Assembly: GCA_025201375.1 (NCBI GenBank) | Contig: JAIWZP010000042.1 | Coordinates: 62,001 to 126,000, forward strand | DNA length: 64,000 bases | From: Gongronella butleri | Taxonomy: Eukaryota; Mucoromycota; Mucoromycetes; Mucorales; Cunninghamellaceae | Reading direction: 5' to 3' | In this document: positions 11,203 through 23,242 of the stretch, one piece after another | Numbering within the stretch: position 1 is the stretch's first letter | Layout: each line of letters opens with the position of its first letter | Made by a program: the position numbers and the translations under genes | Notes under the pieces: model-generated | Databases searched by the model: none | Seen by the model: the letters and a program-made list of their open reading frames with translations, nothing else | What the model was told of the DNA's origin: nothing

Positions 11203-12167
11203 AAAAAATCAGGCTGGTGTTGCACAAATGAGAATTGCACGCCCTGGAAACACCTTGATCTGTTGCCCTCGTGGCTAGATGACCTAATCGTATAAAGCCG
11301 GCGGGAGGGTCGGCTCAAATACCTGTGTAAATCGAAAAAAAAAGAGAGAGAGAGAAAAGCGAGAAATTTAAAAAGGGTGGGAAGAAAGAAAAAAAAAACG
11401 CAAAATAGACGCTGTCTATGATGTTCGGTGGCGAAAAAGCCATGTAGGCAATCGACGGGCCAAAGGGGAGAAAAGGGGAGGAAAAGAAGGAGGTGTGTGT
11501 TTGTGCAAACTCAATCAGGCAAACAAGGACGACTTTTTAATAAACTCAATTTTTTTTTGCCACATGTTTGCCCTTGGTTAAGATACAAAGACGCGAGGGG
11601 TCAAAGGCGGCGAGGCGCGAGGGGGGGGGGAGGAGCGGGGCGCCGCGGCAATGGATGGTGGATTTGCAGGACGCATCACATTTTCTATGATTTCTGCAAT
11701 GCATGTGATTCATGAGCTGCTTTGGAAAAAAATTGAGCGAGTCAAACGCATTTAATTATCTAGCAAATGATAATGATACAAGGAGGGGCGCGGAGAGGGA
11801 AAAAGACAAGTCAAAAGACGCGTTGCGACGGCGCGTCGTCCAAAAAAAAGGGTAAAAAAACGCATAAATAAGAGTAGAGAACAATAAAAAAAAAGGGAGG
11901 AGTGATGTGACGGCAGACACCAAAAAAAAAGGGAGGCGGAGGGCGACAGGGGAGGAGATACAGGGGGGAGGGCGAAAGGGGAGAGCATGATGGAAAAAGA
12001 AGAAAAAATAAAGAATAAAATATCTACAAAATAAAAAAATACATCACAGGTATACGTTGACAGAGGGGAAGGGTGGGAGGGAGCGATTGATAGACCACGA
12101 GCAAGACCCAGGATATAACCAGTCAAAGGGGGACGGGAAAAAAAAAGGAAAAAAAAAGAGAGAGAGA
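11195..12167. other. Intergenic region, purine/poly-A rich
   Basis: About 970 bp between two minus-strand genes. It holds the upstream region of the LEA2-like gene and the 3' region of the seven-segment membrane gene. G-rich runs lie near 11,611-11,640 and many A runs lie at 11,840-12,160. No coding region is convincing. Confidence 0.5.
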
Positions 12168-13904
12168 TCACAATTGCTTGTCTCTTGAGCTGTCCCAACT
12201 GGATTGATCAACAAGGCCAATTGAACGCAAAGACACGATGGGAGCAACCTCAATTTCGCCACTGGACCGCACAACAGGGCGCACTGGGGCTGCCTGAGTG
12301 GGCGGGGCAAAGGGTGGTGCCGAAGAAGTCTGTTGCACCGTCGCTGCTGATTTCAAATGATAATGCGGCACCGTGGACGTCTGGTAGCTGGCCGAAGGCG
12401 AATAAAAGGGAATGTTCTTGTTGACCAGCGAAATGGTCTTTGAAAGCCCCGTGGGTTTGAGCTGAATCGCGTCTACGTCGACCTTGTCAGGGTAATTTGG
12501 ATTCGTGTAGATAATGTCGGGGATGTTGGCCTCCTCGTCGCTGTCGCGCTTCCATCGGCGGCGTCGCGGGTGCATCGAAATCTCGGGCAAATTGGAATTC
12601 GCGCATTGTTGGCACGAATTCTGATCGCGGATGCCAGGATGGTCCACACGCAAGGCCTCCACAAGCAGTGTTGACTCGATAATGGCAAAATACACCGTGA
12701 AAGCCTGCAAAAACAAAGAGGTGAGCGGACTTGACGCGAAAATGGCCATTTTTTTTTTTTTTTTGTTTTTGTTGCAAATGGGCTCATTTCTTACGTCGGA
12801 GCGATCACCCAAAAACATGGTGATCTTGAAAATGTTCATAATCAAGTTCACGACAAACGTGAGAGCCAGGTAAATGAGCGATTTTCGTGCAATATACTCG
12901 ATGATGCAATTGTGGTGGCTCATGACCTTTCTTGATCGTCGGATGTGCGAATACAGTCTGTGTGGATCATGGCAAAGATGAGTGAATCGACTTTTTGGCA
13001 ATTGTTTCAATTCAATTCCTTACCTTTTAACAAACATGCCGCTCAGGAAAAGATTGCAAAGACAATCGCCGATAAAATTGAGGATGATCACGCCGTTTGC
13101 CCTAGAAATTCGAGATGAGACGTGAGTGTTTACGCCAAGAAATAGGCTCAATGCATTGAATCTTACCACATTGCCCAGCAAGTAGTGCCCTCTGTCGCCA
13201 ATTGTGACGATTGCAATGCGTTTTCCTCGGGGAGGAACGCCAGCTCGTAAGGCCAATCGGCAAAGCGGATCAAGATGAACACAAAGCCCACGATCTTGAT
13301 CCATCGCGAGTTTTTGTCTGATTCCAGAATCAGCAATCTCATGAACATGACTAGATGGCAGCAAAAAAAAAAAAAAAGTGAAATTTTAGCCTTGAGCCTT
13401 GAGCCTTGCCCGGCGGTCCTTGAGGCCGAGAGGCAATAATAAAAAAGATCACAATGAATTTCTAAATGACTTACCAACATAGAAAAGCAAGTAGTCGAGA
13501 TGCCATAACCTGAAAAAGAAACAATTTTAAGGAAACAATGAAAAATGAGCGTTTGCGTGACCAATTCTTGCCATTGGCCGTTCTCAAAGGGGTCTTACGA
13601 GACGAGTAGTGGGTAATAGGCACAAGTGGTGACCTCGAAAAGTGGGATCAAGCCGTATAAAAATCGATAAATCATGAAAACGACAACTTGAGCAATATTC
13701 ACCAAATGACTATATGAAAAAAAGGGCGTGAGCTGTTGTCATTTGTTGTCATGGTAATTGGCTGAATTACATTCTGCCCCGTGTGCGTTTGTACTGGCGA
13801 TAGCAAACAATAAAATTGCGGCAACACACGAGGACCGAGAGCCACATGCCTATCATGTTGATACGGTCGATAACTCGTTCGCCATAGAGTGACAGTTGTG
13901 CCAT
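12168..13904 (-). CDS. Polytopic (about seven-segment) membrane protein with disordered cytoplasmic tail
   Basis: Seven exons (13904-13771, 13709-13599, 13509-13475, 13350-13167, 13101-13024, 12957-12795, 12704-12168) close in frame to 413 residues. About seven hydrophobic segments can be drawn within the first 270 residues. They begin near residue 17 (MIGMWLSVLVCC) and end with FAIIESTLLVEALRV. A polar Pro/Ser-rich tail of about 150 residues with a RRRRWKRDSDEE patch follows. A short N-terminus, seven segments and a long tail resemble a receptor layout, but I do not recognise a GPCR family and name no function. Each intron carries T-rich tracts. The small 35-nt exon at 13509-13475 is supported by frame continuity on both sides. 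Confidence 0.65.
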
Positions 13905-16010
13905 ATTCGCGTGATCAATAAACTAGACAGAAACACAGATGAAACAAAGGGCAAGAAGGGGATAGGGGAGGCGACAGGGTAATAAAAGTACAAAAAAAAA
14001 AAGGTACAGCCCGAGACTTCGCCTTTTCTTGTTGTGTCTGGAAAAGGTGTATATGTTCTAATCGATTTTTCGAATATTTAACAAAAGGCTTCTATTCAAC
14101 AAGCAAAGAAAAAGAGCGAGCGAGTGGCGAGGTGAGGGCGAAAAAAATGGAGGAGAGGATAAAGAAAGAAAAAGAAGGGAAAAAAGGTGTGTTTTTTTGC
14201 CTCTAGCTCAGGCCCCCCTTCTCGATGAGAAAAAGAAAAGGGCAAAGTTCCACTCGTCATTTAATCTCCGCTAAAGTTACACCAGTCCACCCTAATATGG
14301 CTGACCCGCTGTTGATGTGAAATGCTGGGAGGGAACGGAATCGTCAATATCGAATGGGACAAATCCGCGGCGAAACAAGGCCCTGGACCTTCAAGTAAAA
14401 GACTATTCTCTCACGCGTTCAGTGCCAAATTGGCCCCAGCACGCACCATCGTCATCACAAACAATCATGCAAACGCCCATCAAAACACCATTTTCTCTAT
14501 CAAGGACACATCAGGACACAATCAATTCATCATCCCCAAAGTTTCCAAGTCAGCCCATCTATTGAGAATTTGGGGGTGACGACCTGGATCATTGCGCACG
14601 CCAAGCTTGTCGCGCAATTGCACGGACAAAAGCCATCTTTTGGCCAAAACACGCGCTTAAAATACCCGGAAAGGGCGCAAAGGCCCCCCCCCTCAAACCC
14701 GCCTCCTTCCTTGCCAACCATTGGGATGGCCGCAAAAAAAAAAAAGCGCAAAAAAAGAAAGAAATGGCAAGCATTTTTGGCAAACAAATTATAAATCGAT
14801 TGGATGTCACATCCATTTTGATCATGGAAGCCGTGACAGGCTGCTGTTGAAAAAAAAAAAATAAAAAAAAAAAGTAAGTGTTCGTGTCTGCGCATCCCAG
14901 ACAAAGAGATCAGCGGAGGGGCGGGCCTCTTGGAGCGCACAATGATTGGATGACCGAGTGTGGGGCTGTCTTTTTTGCCTTTGCGCGACGAACTTGATAT
15001 TGGTCAGCCGCCCGGCGGGGATGGACGCTAAAATAGGCGTGGCCATCCAATTAAAAAAAGCATCCACACTCTGTATTTTCTTGCTGGCCAATTCGATTTC
15101 TATGAATGGAAGCCTTTTTTTTATTAGATAAGCACGCGAATTGGGTACAATTGGCCCTTGATTGGATAGCTAGCCTCCCTTCATCACGACCCTCAAGCAC
15201 ACTCCATCTCCACTCTCTGACTATTTTTTTTTTAATTCTTCTCATTGGTGTGAACAGAGTTGGACGAGCGTGCGCGACCACGCTTACCCCTGCCTTTTTG
15301 CCCCAAGAAGCGCGACCAAAGCAATGGGAAGCAACATCTGGGTCCCTGGAGGACGCTCACCATGCTCGTCATGCGGCCATCGTCGAAAAAGGGGCTTTCC
15401 ACCCGATTTGGCGCGAGAATTAAGGTTCATTCAGTATTGTCCCATCTCGTTTCCCACTCGCCTACCCGACTTACCAGGCCAATGTTATGCAAAGAGCCAC
15501 CGTGCATCAGAAATAAATGGCTGACAAACTTCCCTATCACGCACGGGGCTGCACATAAAAAAAAAAAAAAGAGAAAAAAACAAAACAAAAGCAGGCAAAA
15601 AAAGTCAGAAAATTTTTCCTCTCTGCCTTGATTTATTATGCGGACTGGTAGACCTAGAGGCACACATCACATAACGCTCACTTTGAGTGTCACTGTTGCT
15701 CGGCTTTCCTGGCCGAATGAGCCGAATTTGGCTAAACGCGTTGTAATTTCGCACAAAAGATTGCCCAATAGATAATGAGCTTGTCAGTGGGCGCCAACAC
15801 CATGTTTCCCAATGCTTGTATTGGACAACAGATCAAAATTTAACGAAGATTGGATAACTGTAGCGCCAGCAATCCGTGCTTTAATACTTTTTTGGTATTT
15901 TGATGCAGAATCCAACTCTAAATAAGCTGTTTGGCAACAGGTGTACTTTCCGATCATGTAGTCACGCGGTGTGCAGTAAAAAATGAGAAACATTGGGTTA
16001 GTGCCGAGAT
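13905..16010. other. Gene-poor region
   Basis: It includes the upstream region of the seven-segment membrane gene, AG-rich stretches near 14,100-14,200, and A/T homopolymers near 14,730, 14,850 and 15,557. Short open frames exist on both strands, but none has a family match, a good leader and splice support at once. I see no RNA gene. Confidence 0.5.
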
Positions 16011-16019
16011 TTTGCAATT

Positions 16020-17160
16020 TTTGCTTGATTCATGGTTTTTCATCTTTTAGCGATGAATTTCTGCTCAAGACAAGCCGCTCTTTTAATAATAATAGGCAAT
16101 TCCAAGCTTCCTCGTTCAAATGAGCCCGCCCAGGGGGTGCTGTGGCCCCTAGATGACGTGCAACCACCACTTTCAAAAATCGCAGATTTTCTCTGGGGTG
16201 CAGTCGAAGATTTGAAAACGGTGGAATTTTGATCCTCTGATCGCCACGCCATTCAGCCACATGGTAAATGGCCCTCATTCACCGATAGCAAAGCAATAAA
16301 AACAAGGGGTCCATTGGCTGACTTTTGTATGAAACGCGAAAATCTGCAATTTTTCACCACAGAGCAAACTCAGCGAGGATTTGCCGTAGCAACTTCAAAG
16401 TCATTTCATCAGAAAGAGCACGGCGTGAAGCGTCCGTAGATAATGATGATCTCTGAAAAAGGAGGGTTTTGGCATTTTTAACATGGTTTCAAAATCTTAG
16501 ACAATTTTCGACGCGTCAAAAACCGTGTCAAGCGTCGAGTTACACCCGACCTATCCTTATTGAATCCATGCCTCTGGATCATCTCTTGCTTATGGACGCA
16601 TCGGCGCAGCTCGATGGATACGTTTTTTCCGTGCAATTCGCCGCTGAAATTTGATCAAAATTTCTGATTTGCTCGTCACCGACCAGATGGACCCCGCTCT
16701 TTTTTTTGCATTTTCCTTGGTTTCTCCATGCAAGACACCTTGTATGGAAGTTTGGTCCAATTCTGGAGACCGATTTTTCGATGGTTGATTTCGAGCTCGG
16801 CCATGACTAAATTTTGATTTTTGTTTTTTGACGCACCAATTGCTTGGTGGCGACTACAATTTGCGATGCAATCTGTTTTTCGATCTCGCCAGTTCACGAT
16901 GCGACGCGTTTCGGGACATTGCAGTGACTAGACTCAATTTTGATTGATTGACAGCCAATATTGCCTATTGCGAAATTCATCCGCAAAAGCTTGCCCAAAT
17001 GGACAAAAGTCTGAACCAGTTGACGTCCGAGGCAAAAAAGATTTAAACGAATCCACGCTTTAAAACATTGCCTACCAGCACACTCTTGTGATGCACAGCG
17101 CAAAATCGTTTAACAAGGAGCTAATTCGCCAATTTTTGACACAAATTCAGCAAAAAGGCA
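16020..17160 (+). repeat. Dispersed repeat, copy A
   Basis: Collinear with 36,990-37,930 in the same orientation. Shared blocks include CTCGTTCAAATGAGCC (16,110 and 37,080), the CACATGGT..CATTCACC block (16,259 and 37,218), CAATTTTCGACGCGT (16,502 and 37,473), and GGTTTCTCCATGCA (16,719 and 37,686). Copies are strongly diverged. I see no conserved ORF, terminal repeat or target-site duplication. It is probably an old mobile-element fragment of unknown class. Confidence 0.65.
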
Positions 17161-17543
17161 AGCGCCTGCGCCTTGTCGTCACGCTGATTCGTTTGAGACA
17201 CATTGCGCTATGATATGTTCTCTTAGAGACAAATCTAGATTTTTGGCCATTTTTCGATAAATTCACCATTTGGATTGAAGCTGGATAGATTACAATATGT
17301 GATGCGTGAATTGGATGGTTTATCGCCCATTTGGTGTTCCTGTCATCACTTGTTGGAGAAATTTAATGGAGGGAGGAGAAGCAAAGAAGATGGCTGTTGC
17401 ACACGCTTTTAATCATCATGTTTGTGTAAAAATATCATTCGCGTGCCCTGGCCATGCATGTTTTACAAGGTCAACGTTAAGATAAAGGGTTAAAAAATAA
17501 AAAAAAGATGATGGGGGTGGATGATCGAACAAAAGCGAACGTC
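17161..17543. other. Intergenic DNA downstream of the subtilase gene
   Basis: AT-rich, without a recognisable gene. It probably includes the 3' untranslated region of the minus-strand subtilase. Confidence 0.4.
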
Positions 17544-20500
17544 TTAAACGACGTCAAATTCAAAAGACGTCCAATTTTCCCAATCACTGGCAACGTTTGG
17601 ATCTCCGTAGATCTTGAGTGCCTTGACACGGATGCGATACGTGCCTTTTTGGATGCTTATAGGTGCTGACTTTGAGAAAAGATCCGGCGACAGCTGGCCA
17701 TGCCATGAAATGGTGTTGTCAAAGAACTCATCACTATGATCGTTGCGTGCAACCCATGAATTCTCGTAATTTGGAATGTAGCCGACCCATTTGTTGCGCC
17801 TGTCAAACACTTCGCAGCGGACCTGCGCCGACGGGCTGCCCAGACGCAGAAACAAATGGACCTTGTCGCCACGTTTGAAATCGTACGTGACTCGCGCCTT
17901 AGTTTTGCTTCTTGGAAGGATGGGCCGCCCGTTGGACAGACCAATGTACGGGTATCCACGCTATAGCGGCAAAATAAAAGCAACTTTAATATCGCGATGC
18001 ACCGGCTGACGCGTTCAAATTTACCTCAAAGATGGGCAATTCGCGCTGGTTGCCAAGGACGCCAAAATAGGGAACATGGATCGCCTTGCTGGCAATCATT
18101 TCGCCGTCATCATCGACCTGACGCAAGCGAATGTACCCGCTGTAGACAAGATGCTTGAATTTGCTAGATTTATCGATCACGGGCTGCGCAAAGGTCACAT
18201 TGAGCGTCTCGCTGCCAAAGGGGTTGATTTCCACCGTGTCGTAATCGAATTGCACCGATGCATTGACGTATAAATGAGTCGCCTTCTCAAGAGGCACCGA
18301 GCTCTTGGCAAAATCATAGCCTGCACCGCAAAAAACAAAAACAAAAAAAAAAACAAAAGAGATGCGTCAGTCACGCGTCAAACGCGCGTCAAGGCGCGTT
18401 TCTTTTCTTTTCCTGAGACCATTGACAGCCAGGGCAGGCAAATGGTCGACTTGATAGGTCTTTGGCTCCTTTGACACGTTCTCGATAAACAGGGTAAATG
18501 AATTTTTGAAGTGTTCCGTGTCGTTTAAAGAAATCTTGGAAGGGTACACATGTGTTGATGACAAGATGGCGTCTTGCAGCTGGAAAGCGATACCCAAATT
18601 AAGAATTAGACTTTTGCATCCCGCCCATCCCGCACTGGACGCGTCCCAATCGCTTTTTTTTTTTTTTTTTTGTCGTTACCTGGATTAGTCCTGGCCCTTG
18701 TTTGGCGACAGATTCAAGGTGTGTCTCATCATGCAGTGCCACCATTGGCTCGGCATAGTTGATCAGGTGGTCAATAATGTTGCGAGGATCACGTTCGCCC
18801 GTGGCTTGCATATACAAAGCAATGCATCCGCTTATGTAAGGCTTTGCATTGCGCGGAATGAGTTTCTTCCCGCATAAAAGGTGCTCCTTTTTCCCGCATC
18901 CCCAGAATCTTACCGTGGCCATGCTTGTGCCGCTCATGCTGCGATACCAACCTGCGGGAAAATCACGAGCGCCGCGATTAGCTAATTATTTTCCGGGCGC
19001 ACACAATGGAACTCGCTTCCTTGTACTCTTTCCTGATCGAACTTACCTAGTGTGTGTGGATACGTCGAATACAAATGCCCACCTATGCCTATGATGTCGG
19101 GCTTGAGATGCAACTAAACAGCATCAAAATATGAGTAAAATCGCGAAAAAGCATAATGAAAAGCGAGTCAAATAGAATTGTGTCTAGAAAACAGACATGT
19201 CCGTTTACCTCAGGGTCTGGGCCCCATGTCGAGAACCTTGGGTGGGAGGAGAAGAAGAAGAAAAAAATCCTGTGATTAGTGATCCGTGTCGCGTGGTCTT
19301 GCATTTTCCCTATTTTTTTTTTATCTTTTTTTTTTTTTTTAGATGGCTTACACTGACATTAATCCGCCGCCTTTGACAGGGACTTGCTCAGACACAAACC
19401 TGGCGGTGAAGGGCTGGTCGAGGTCCTGTGTTTCATGGTACAAGTTCATGAGCAATTCGCCGTCTTCGCCGCTAATCGAGACAACAGGGATGCGGATGCG
19501 CGAATAGCGATGCAAATCAATGGACACCGAGTCCTCTTCAGGATTGCTGTACACAATGATCCCAGAGCCGCCGGCATTCTGCACTTGCATCGCCTTTTGA
19601 CCGAAATCACAATCACCGCGGCGTGCAACGACGATTTTATCATGAATGTCCTTGAGAATTGCATCACATGCCGTGTCGCCCTCGGAGCCGGCTGGCAATA
19701 GCACCAGCTGCTGCGGCTTGCCACCCAAGACGAAATCAGGGCCGTCACCAGTGACGTACTCTAGAAATCGCGGCGAATCAGAGCCAGATGCTTCACTTAC
19801 TCGTCTTTTTGTACCGAACGACGTAATCTCATGCCCATTCTGGAAGAGATGCATAATGTGTGCAAGCTTGACGGTGTTGTCTGCAGAGCCCGATGAAATC
19901 ACTTGGTCGCCAATGGCCGGCGACGGCGTGCGTGCAATACCTGAATAAAAAAAGAACACGCGTCAATGGAATCATGCGACCCATTATCAGACCATTTTTT
20001 TTGAACATCATACCGTCACGCCCTTCATTGCCCTGGGCAACCACGACCGTGATGCCCTTTTTCGACAAATTGGACAGGGCAACAGCAAGCGCATCCTACG
20101 AAAAAAAAAAATCGCGTTTGGGGATGTTACACTGCATAAGCCGTGACTTACCTCGCTCCACGCGCTGACGCCGCCTCCGAGCGACAAATTGATGATGTCC
20201 ATGCCGGCATCGGCCGCCATTTCGCTGGAAAAAGTGGCAAAAAAGGATTTGAAAAAAAAATCAGAATTTTCGCAAAAAGGCGCCCCCATCCTTACGCTGC
20301 AGCCAAAATGATATCATCGTCCGTGTCGCCCTTGCATCCAAAAATTCTAAAAAGACAAGACCGTGTTAATTGAGCATGTGATGGACTGGGGACATGACTT
20401 TTTTTTTTTTTTTTTTTTTTTTTGCCTCCAAACACCAAGGGACACATCGGGAGCAACGCCCTCAAAGCCCTAGAAATGCGCCAATAGCGTTGTAAGCCAC

Positions 20501-21787
20501 TAATGAAATCTTTTGCGCCGCGTTAATTGACTTGCCTTCACACGATCGCGCGCAGCTAGGATGCCGGCGACATGGGTGCCGTGACCATCGCACAAGTCCC
20601 TATGTGAAAATGAATCTGAGACGATGCCCTGGGGTTTGATGTGCTATAAATAAAATCATTACAATGGATTGGCGTCGGGCTGAGTCGTCATACTCGCTGC
20701 GGCGCCGTTAAAAAAAAAGAACGGAAAGAAAAAAAAAAAAACAAATGCAATCAATGCCCCGCCCGATCGTAGCATGTTGCCGCGACACCGTGTCACCTTG
20801 CGCACTTACTGCCTCCATATTCATCGCCAACAAGGTCATATCCATATTCGATAAGACAACCAGGCTACAATCACGGAAAAAAGGGTCAATATGGTTTCGC
20901 GATTTTCTTTTTTTTTTGCGCGTTTTTACGCCAAAACATTTCCCCAAGGATGGATGAGTGTAGTCGACGCCCGAATCAAGAATGGCGACCTTGATTCCCT
21001 TGCCAGTGTAGCCAGCTTGCTTGACCTTATCCACGCCAGTCAGCTTGTGCGCATTGTCAAGATTGGCAAACCCTGGGTCCATGAATCCTTGGCCATTGCG
21101 CACCTTTGCCGTGCCATTGGCGGCGGCTTGGCGGATGGCGGCGGCGATGGGATGCGCGTGGATCACATTGGGGCGCTTGTATCGCTTGCCGGGCCAATAT
21201 TGGCGGATGAACGGGCAGTTTTTCAGCGTTTGCGTCAAGAAGACGGAGGGGTGAAATATTTCCGCATCACTGTTTGCGGTGCCATTGAGCGACGCAGCGG
21301 AAATGACGGTGTCATTGGGCTGTTCATTGGGCTTGTACGGCGAGTCCTGGTATTTTTTCTTTTTTTTGGCAGCGTCCGCACCGTCATTGGCCAACGCGTC
21401 GCTGTTTTCGGCCGCCTCTTCCTTCAATTTGTCGTCGGGCGGTTCCAATTGCACAGACAGACCGTTCATCACACCTGTGTACCGGTAGCGCACGCGTACC
21501 TTGATGCCTCGCTTTTTCAGATAATCTAAAAAGGCATTTTGCTCAGCTTCCACCTGGGCCGGGTGCTCGACTGATGACCGGAATTGGATGGTGAATCGCT
21601 GACCGGCAGCGACAGGAAGCGCCTCCCACGACAGATTTTCTTCGCGCAACAAATTGTTCAAACGATGATGTCGTTCAGCCTCAAAATACGTGTCATTTTC
21701 CGAGGCATTGAGCGCGTGGACCAGCACGGACAGACAAACGAGCAACAGCAATGTCAGCCGGCCACGGCTTTCTCTTGTCATTATCAT
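17544..21787 (-). CDS. Secreted subtilisin-like serine protease (S8, with I9 propeptide and PA domain)
   Basis: Sixteen exons close in frame to about 1005 residues. Exon 1 is 21787-20930, exon 2 is 20864-20810, the long exon 9 is 19940-19352, and the last ends at 17544. There is a signal peptide (residues about 8-24), an inhibitor-I9-like propeptide, and an Asn-rich linker with a KKKKK patch. The S8 catalytic triad is in place: Asp in DSGVDYTHP (about 271), His in GHGTHVAG (about 322), Ser in GTSMAT (about 658), and a GNEG oxyanion block. A protease-associated insertion lies in exon 9 (GDTACDAI.., GGSGIIVYSN). The C-terminus is a beta-rich Fn3-like region. The layout matches the Vpr/cucumisin-type secreted subtilases, so extracellular protein digestion is likely. 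Two introns begin with GC (after 20530 and after about 20,427). Intron 14 starts with an unusual GTCTCA. Confidence 0.85.
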
Positions 21788-23242
21788 TGATCGAGACTGG
21801 CAGAAAAAAAAACAGGAAAAAACCAATCTCGGGAGTAAAAAAAAATAAAAGACGAAAATCAGCCTTGTCACGGCCCCCCCTCTCGCCCGTGCGCGCTTTG
21901 AAGCAATTCGAACGATCGCACAATTGTAGCATTTCTGACCAGCCCGGCGATTGCAATGGGGAGGGAGGGAGGGATCAATGGGCACTGCAAGGCAGGCACG
22001 GCTATTTTTTTTCTGGTTTTCTTTTTTTTTTGTTGTTGCCACCGTGTTTCCCCATCTTTTTTTTTTCCCTTCCTTCTCCGCCCGCGTGGTGTGCCCTTGC
22101 CCCTCAATTTCGTCTCCACGAATTATCTTTTTTATCAGGCTTGGCACCACGCGAGGATGACGCTGCTGATGACGACCCGCCTTTTTTTGTCCCGCAAACT
22201 CTAAAGTGTTTGTGTCACCTTGGCCAAATCGGAGGGCTGATCTCTCCACAGAATTTTATTTTGTGGTTTGAAAACTCAATGGGCCCCTCTTGCAGGCCAA
22301 CTTACGTCATTGGTGCTCACTCAATTCAAAACGTGTCTTTTTGACACCAATTGCAATCGTGGTGCCTGGATCTCATCCAGTCGTGAGTCTCTTTTTGCCC
22401 CACAATACTATTGGTCTCAAATAGGCAAGGTCCCAGCCGAAAGAAAAAAAATGAGCTGTTCCTATTGTTTGGGCTCTCGTTTCCGAGCCCTCCGCCCCTT
22501 TTCGATTCCCTTTTCGATTCAATCCCCACCATTGCTCGTGAGAAATGACGGATTTCCCAGCGTCCCTCATTATGCCAAACGATTCGACCGGAGCTTCATG
22601 GGACGAAATAAAAAAAAAGCCAGCCACTCGCGATAAGCGGGATCCGTGCTTTGTGTGTAACAACTCCGGAACAGGCCAAACTGAATCTTTATGGCTTTGA
22701 TTATTTTGGACAGTGTGGGAAAAGCATTGCCAGTTTGGGGTGAACTCAATCTCACAGAAAAGCTACAAAAAAACAAAGTTGAAACGACAAGGGTTGCGAT
22801 TTGAGTTGACGGAAATGGCCATTTTCCACCACTTTTTCCATGGAAACAAACCTATGCAGATCATTACGCATTGGTGCTGTTTCTTTCTCAACAATGATGG
22901 ACGGTGAAAAAAAGCTCCGTGTAAAAATGAGACTAGCTGCATCTACACAAAAGGCAATTGGGGAAGGTCAGATGTATGCATCAATTGGTGCAAATCGACT
23001 CAAAAGGTATTCGTGAAAGGCGGGTTCCTGCGCCGCTTCTAAAAAGACGCCGTGATTCGTCAAAGTGGAATCCCTATCATTAAGGTTTCATTCTGCTCCC
23101 GAAATTCCACCAGACGAGGATTTTGTGAAAATATTTTTCCTTTAAAAGGGTAGCTGTCAAAGCCTTGCCCTTTTTTTTTTCTTCCTCTTTTTTTTCGTTG
23201 TTAGGCTCCCTCCTCTCTCTCTCTTCTCAATCTCTTGATTTA
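21788..23242. other. Divergent intergenic region between the subtilase and amino acid transporter genes
   Basis: About 1.45 kb. T-rich tracts lie near 22,005-22,065. A CT-rich leader runs from 23,170 to 23,240 directly in front of the transporter start. No further gene is convincing on either strand. Confidence 0.5.

Noticed and set aside
14317..14579. Two overlapping plus-strand frames of 82 and 85 codons
   Set aside because: Both frames are open over the same bases, neither has a leader or splice support, and the composition is not distinctive.
14822..15091. Minus-strand open frame of 89 codons
   Set aside because: The frame has no ATG at its head (TTG only), ends in a homopolymer Phe run and matches nothing I know.
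19761..19800. Intron-like GTAAGT...TTTCTAG stretch of 40 nt inside subtilase exon 9
   Set aside because: Removing it shifts the frame and loses the PA domain that follows; reading through keeps a good S8/PA sequence.
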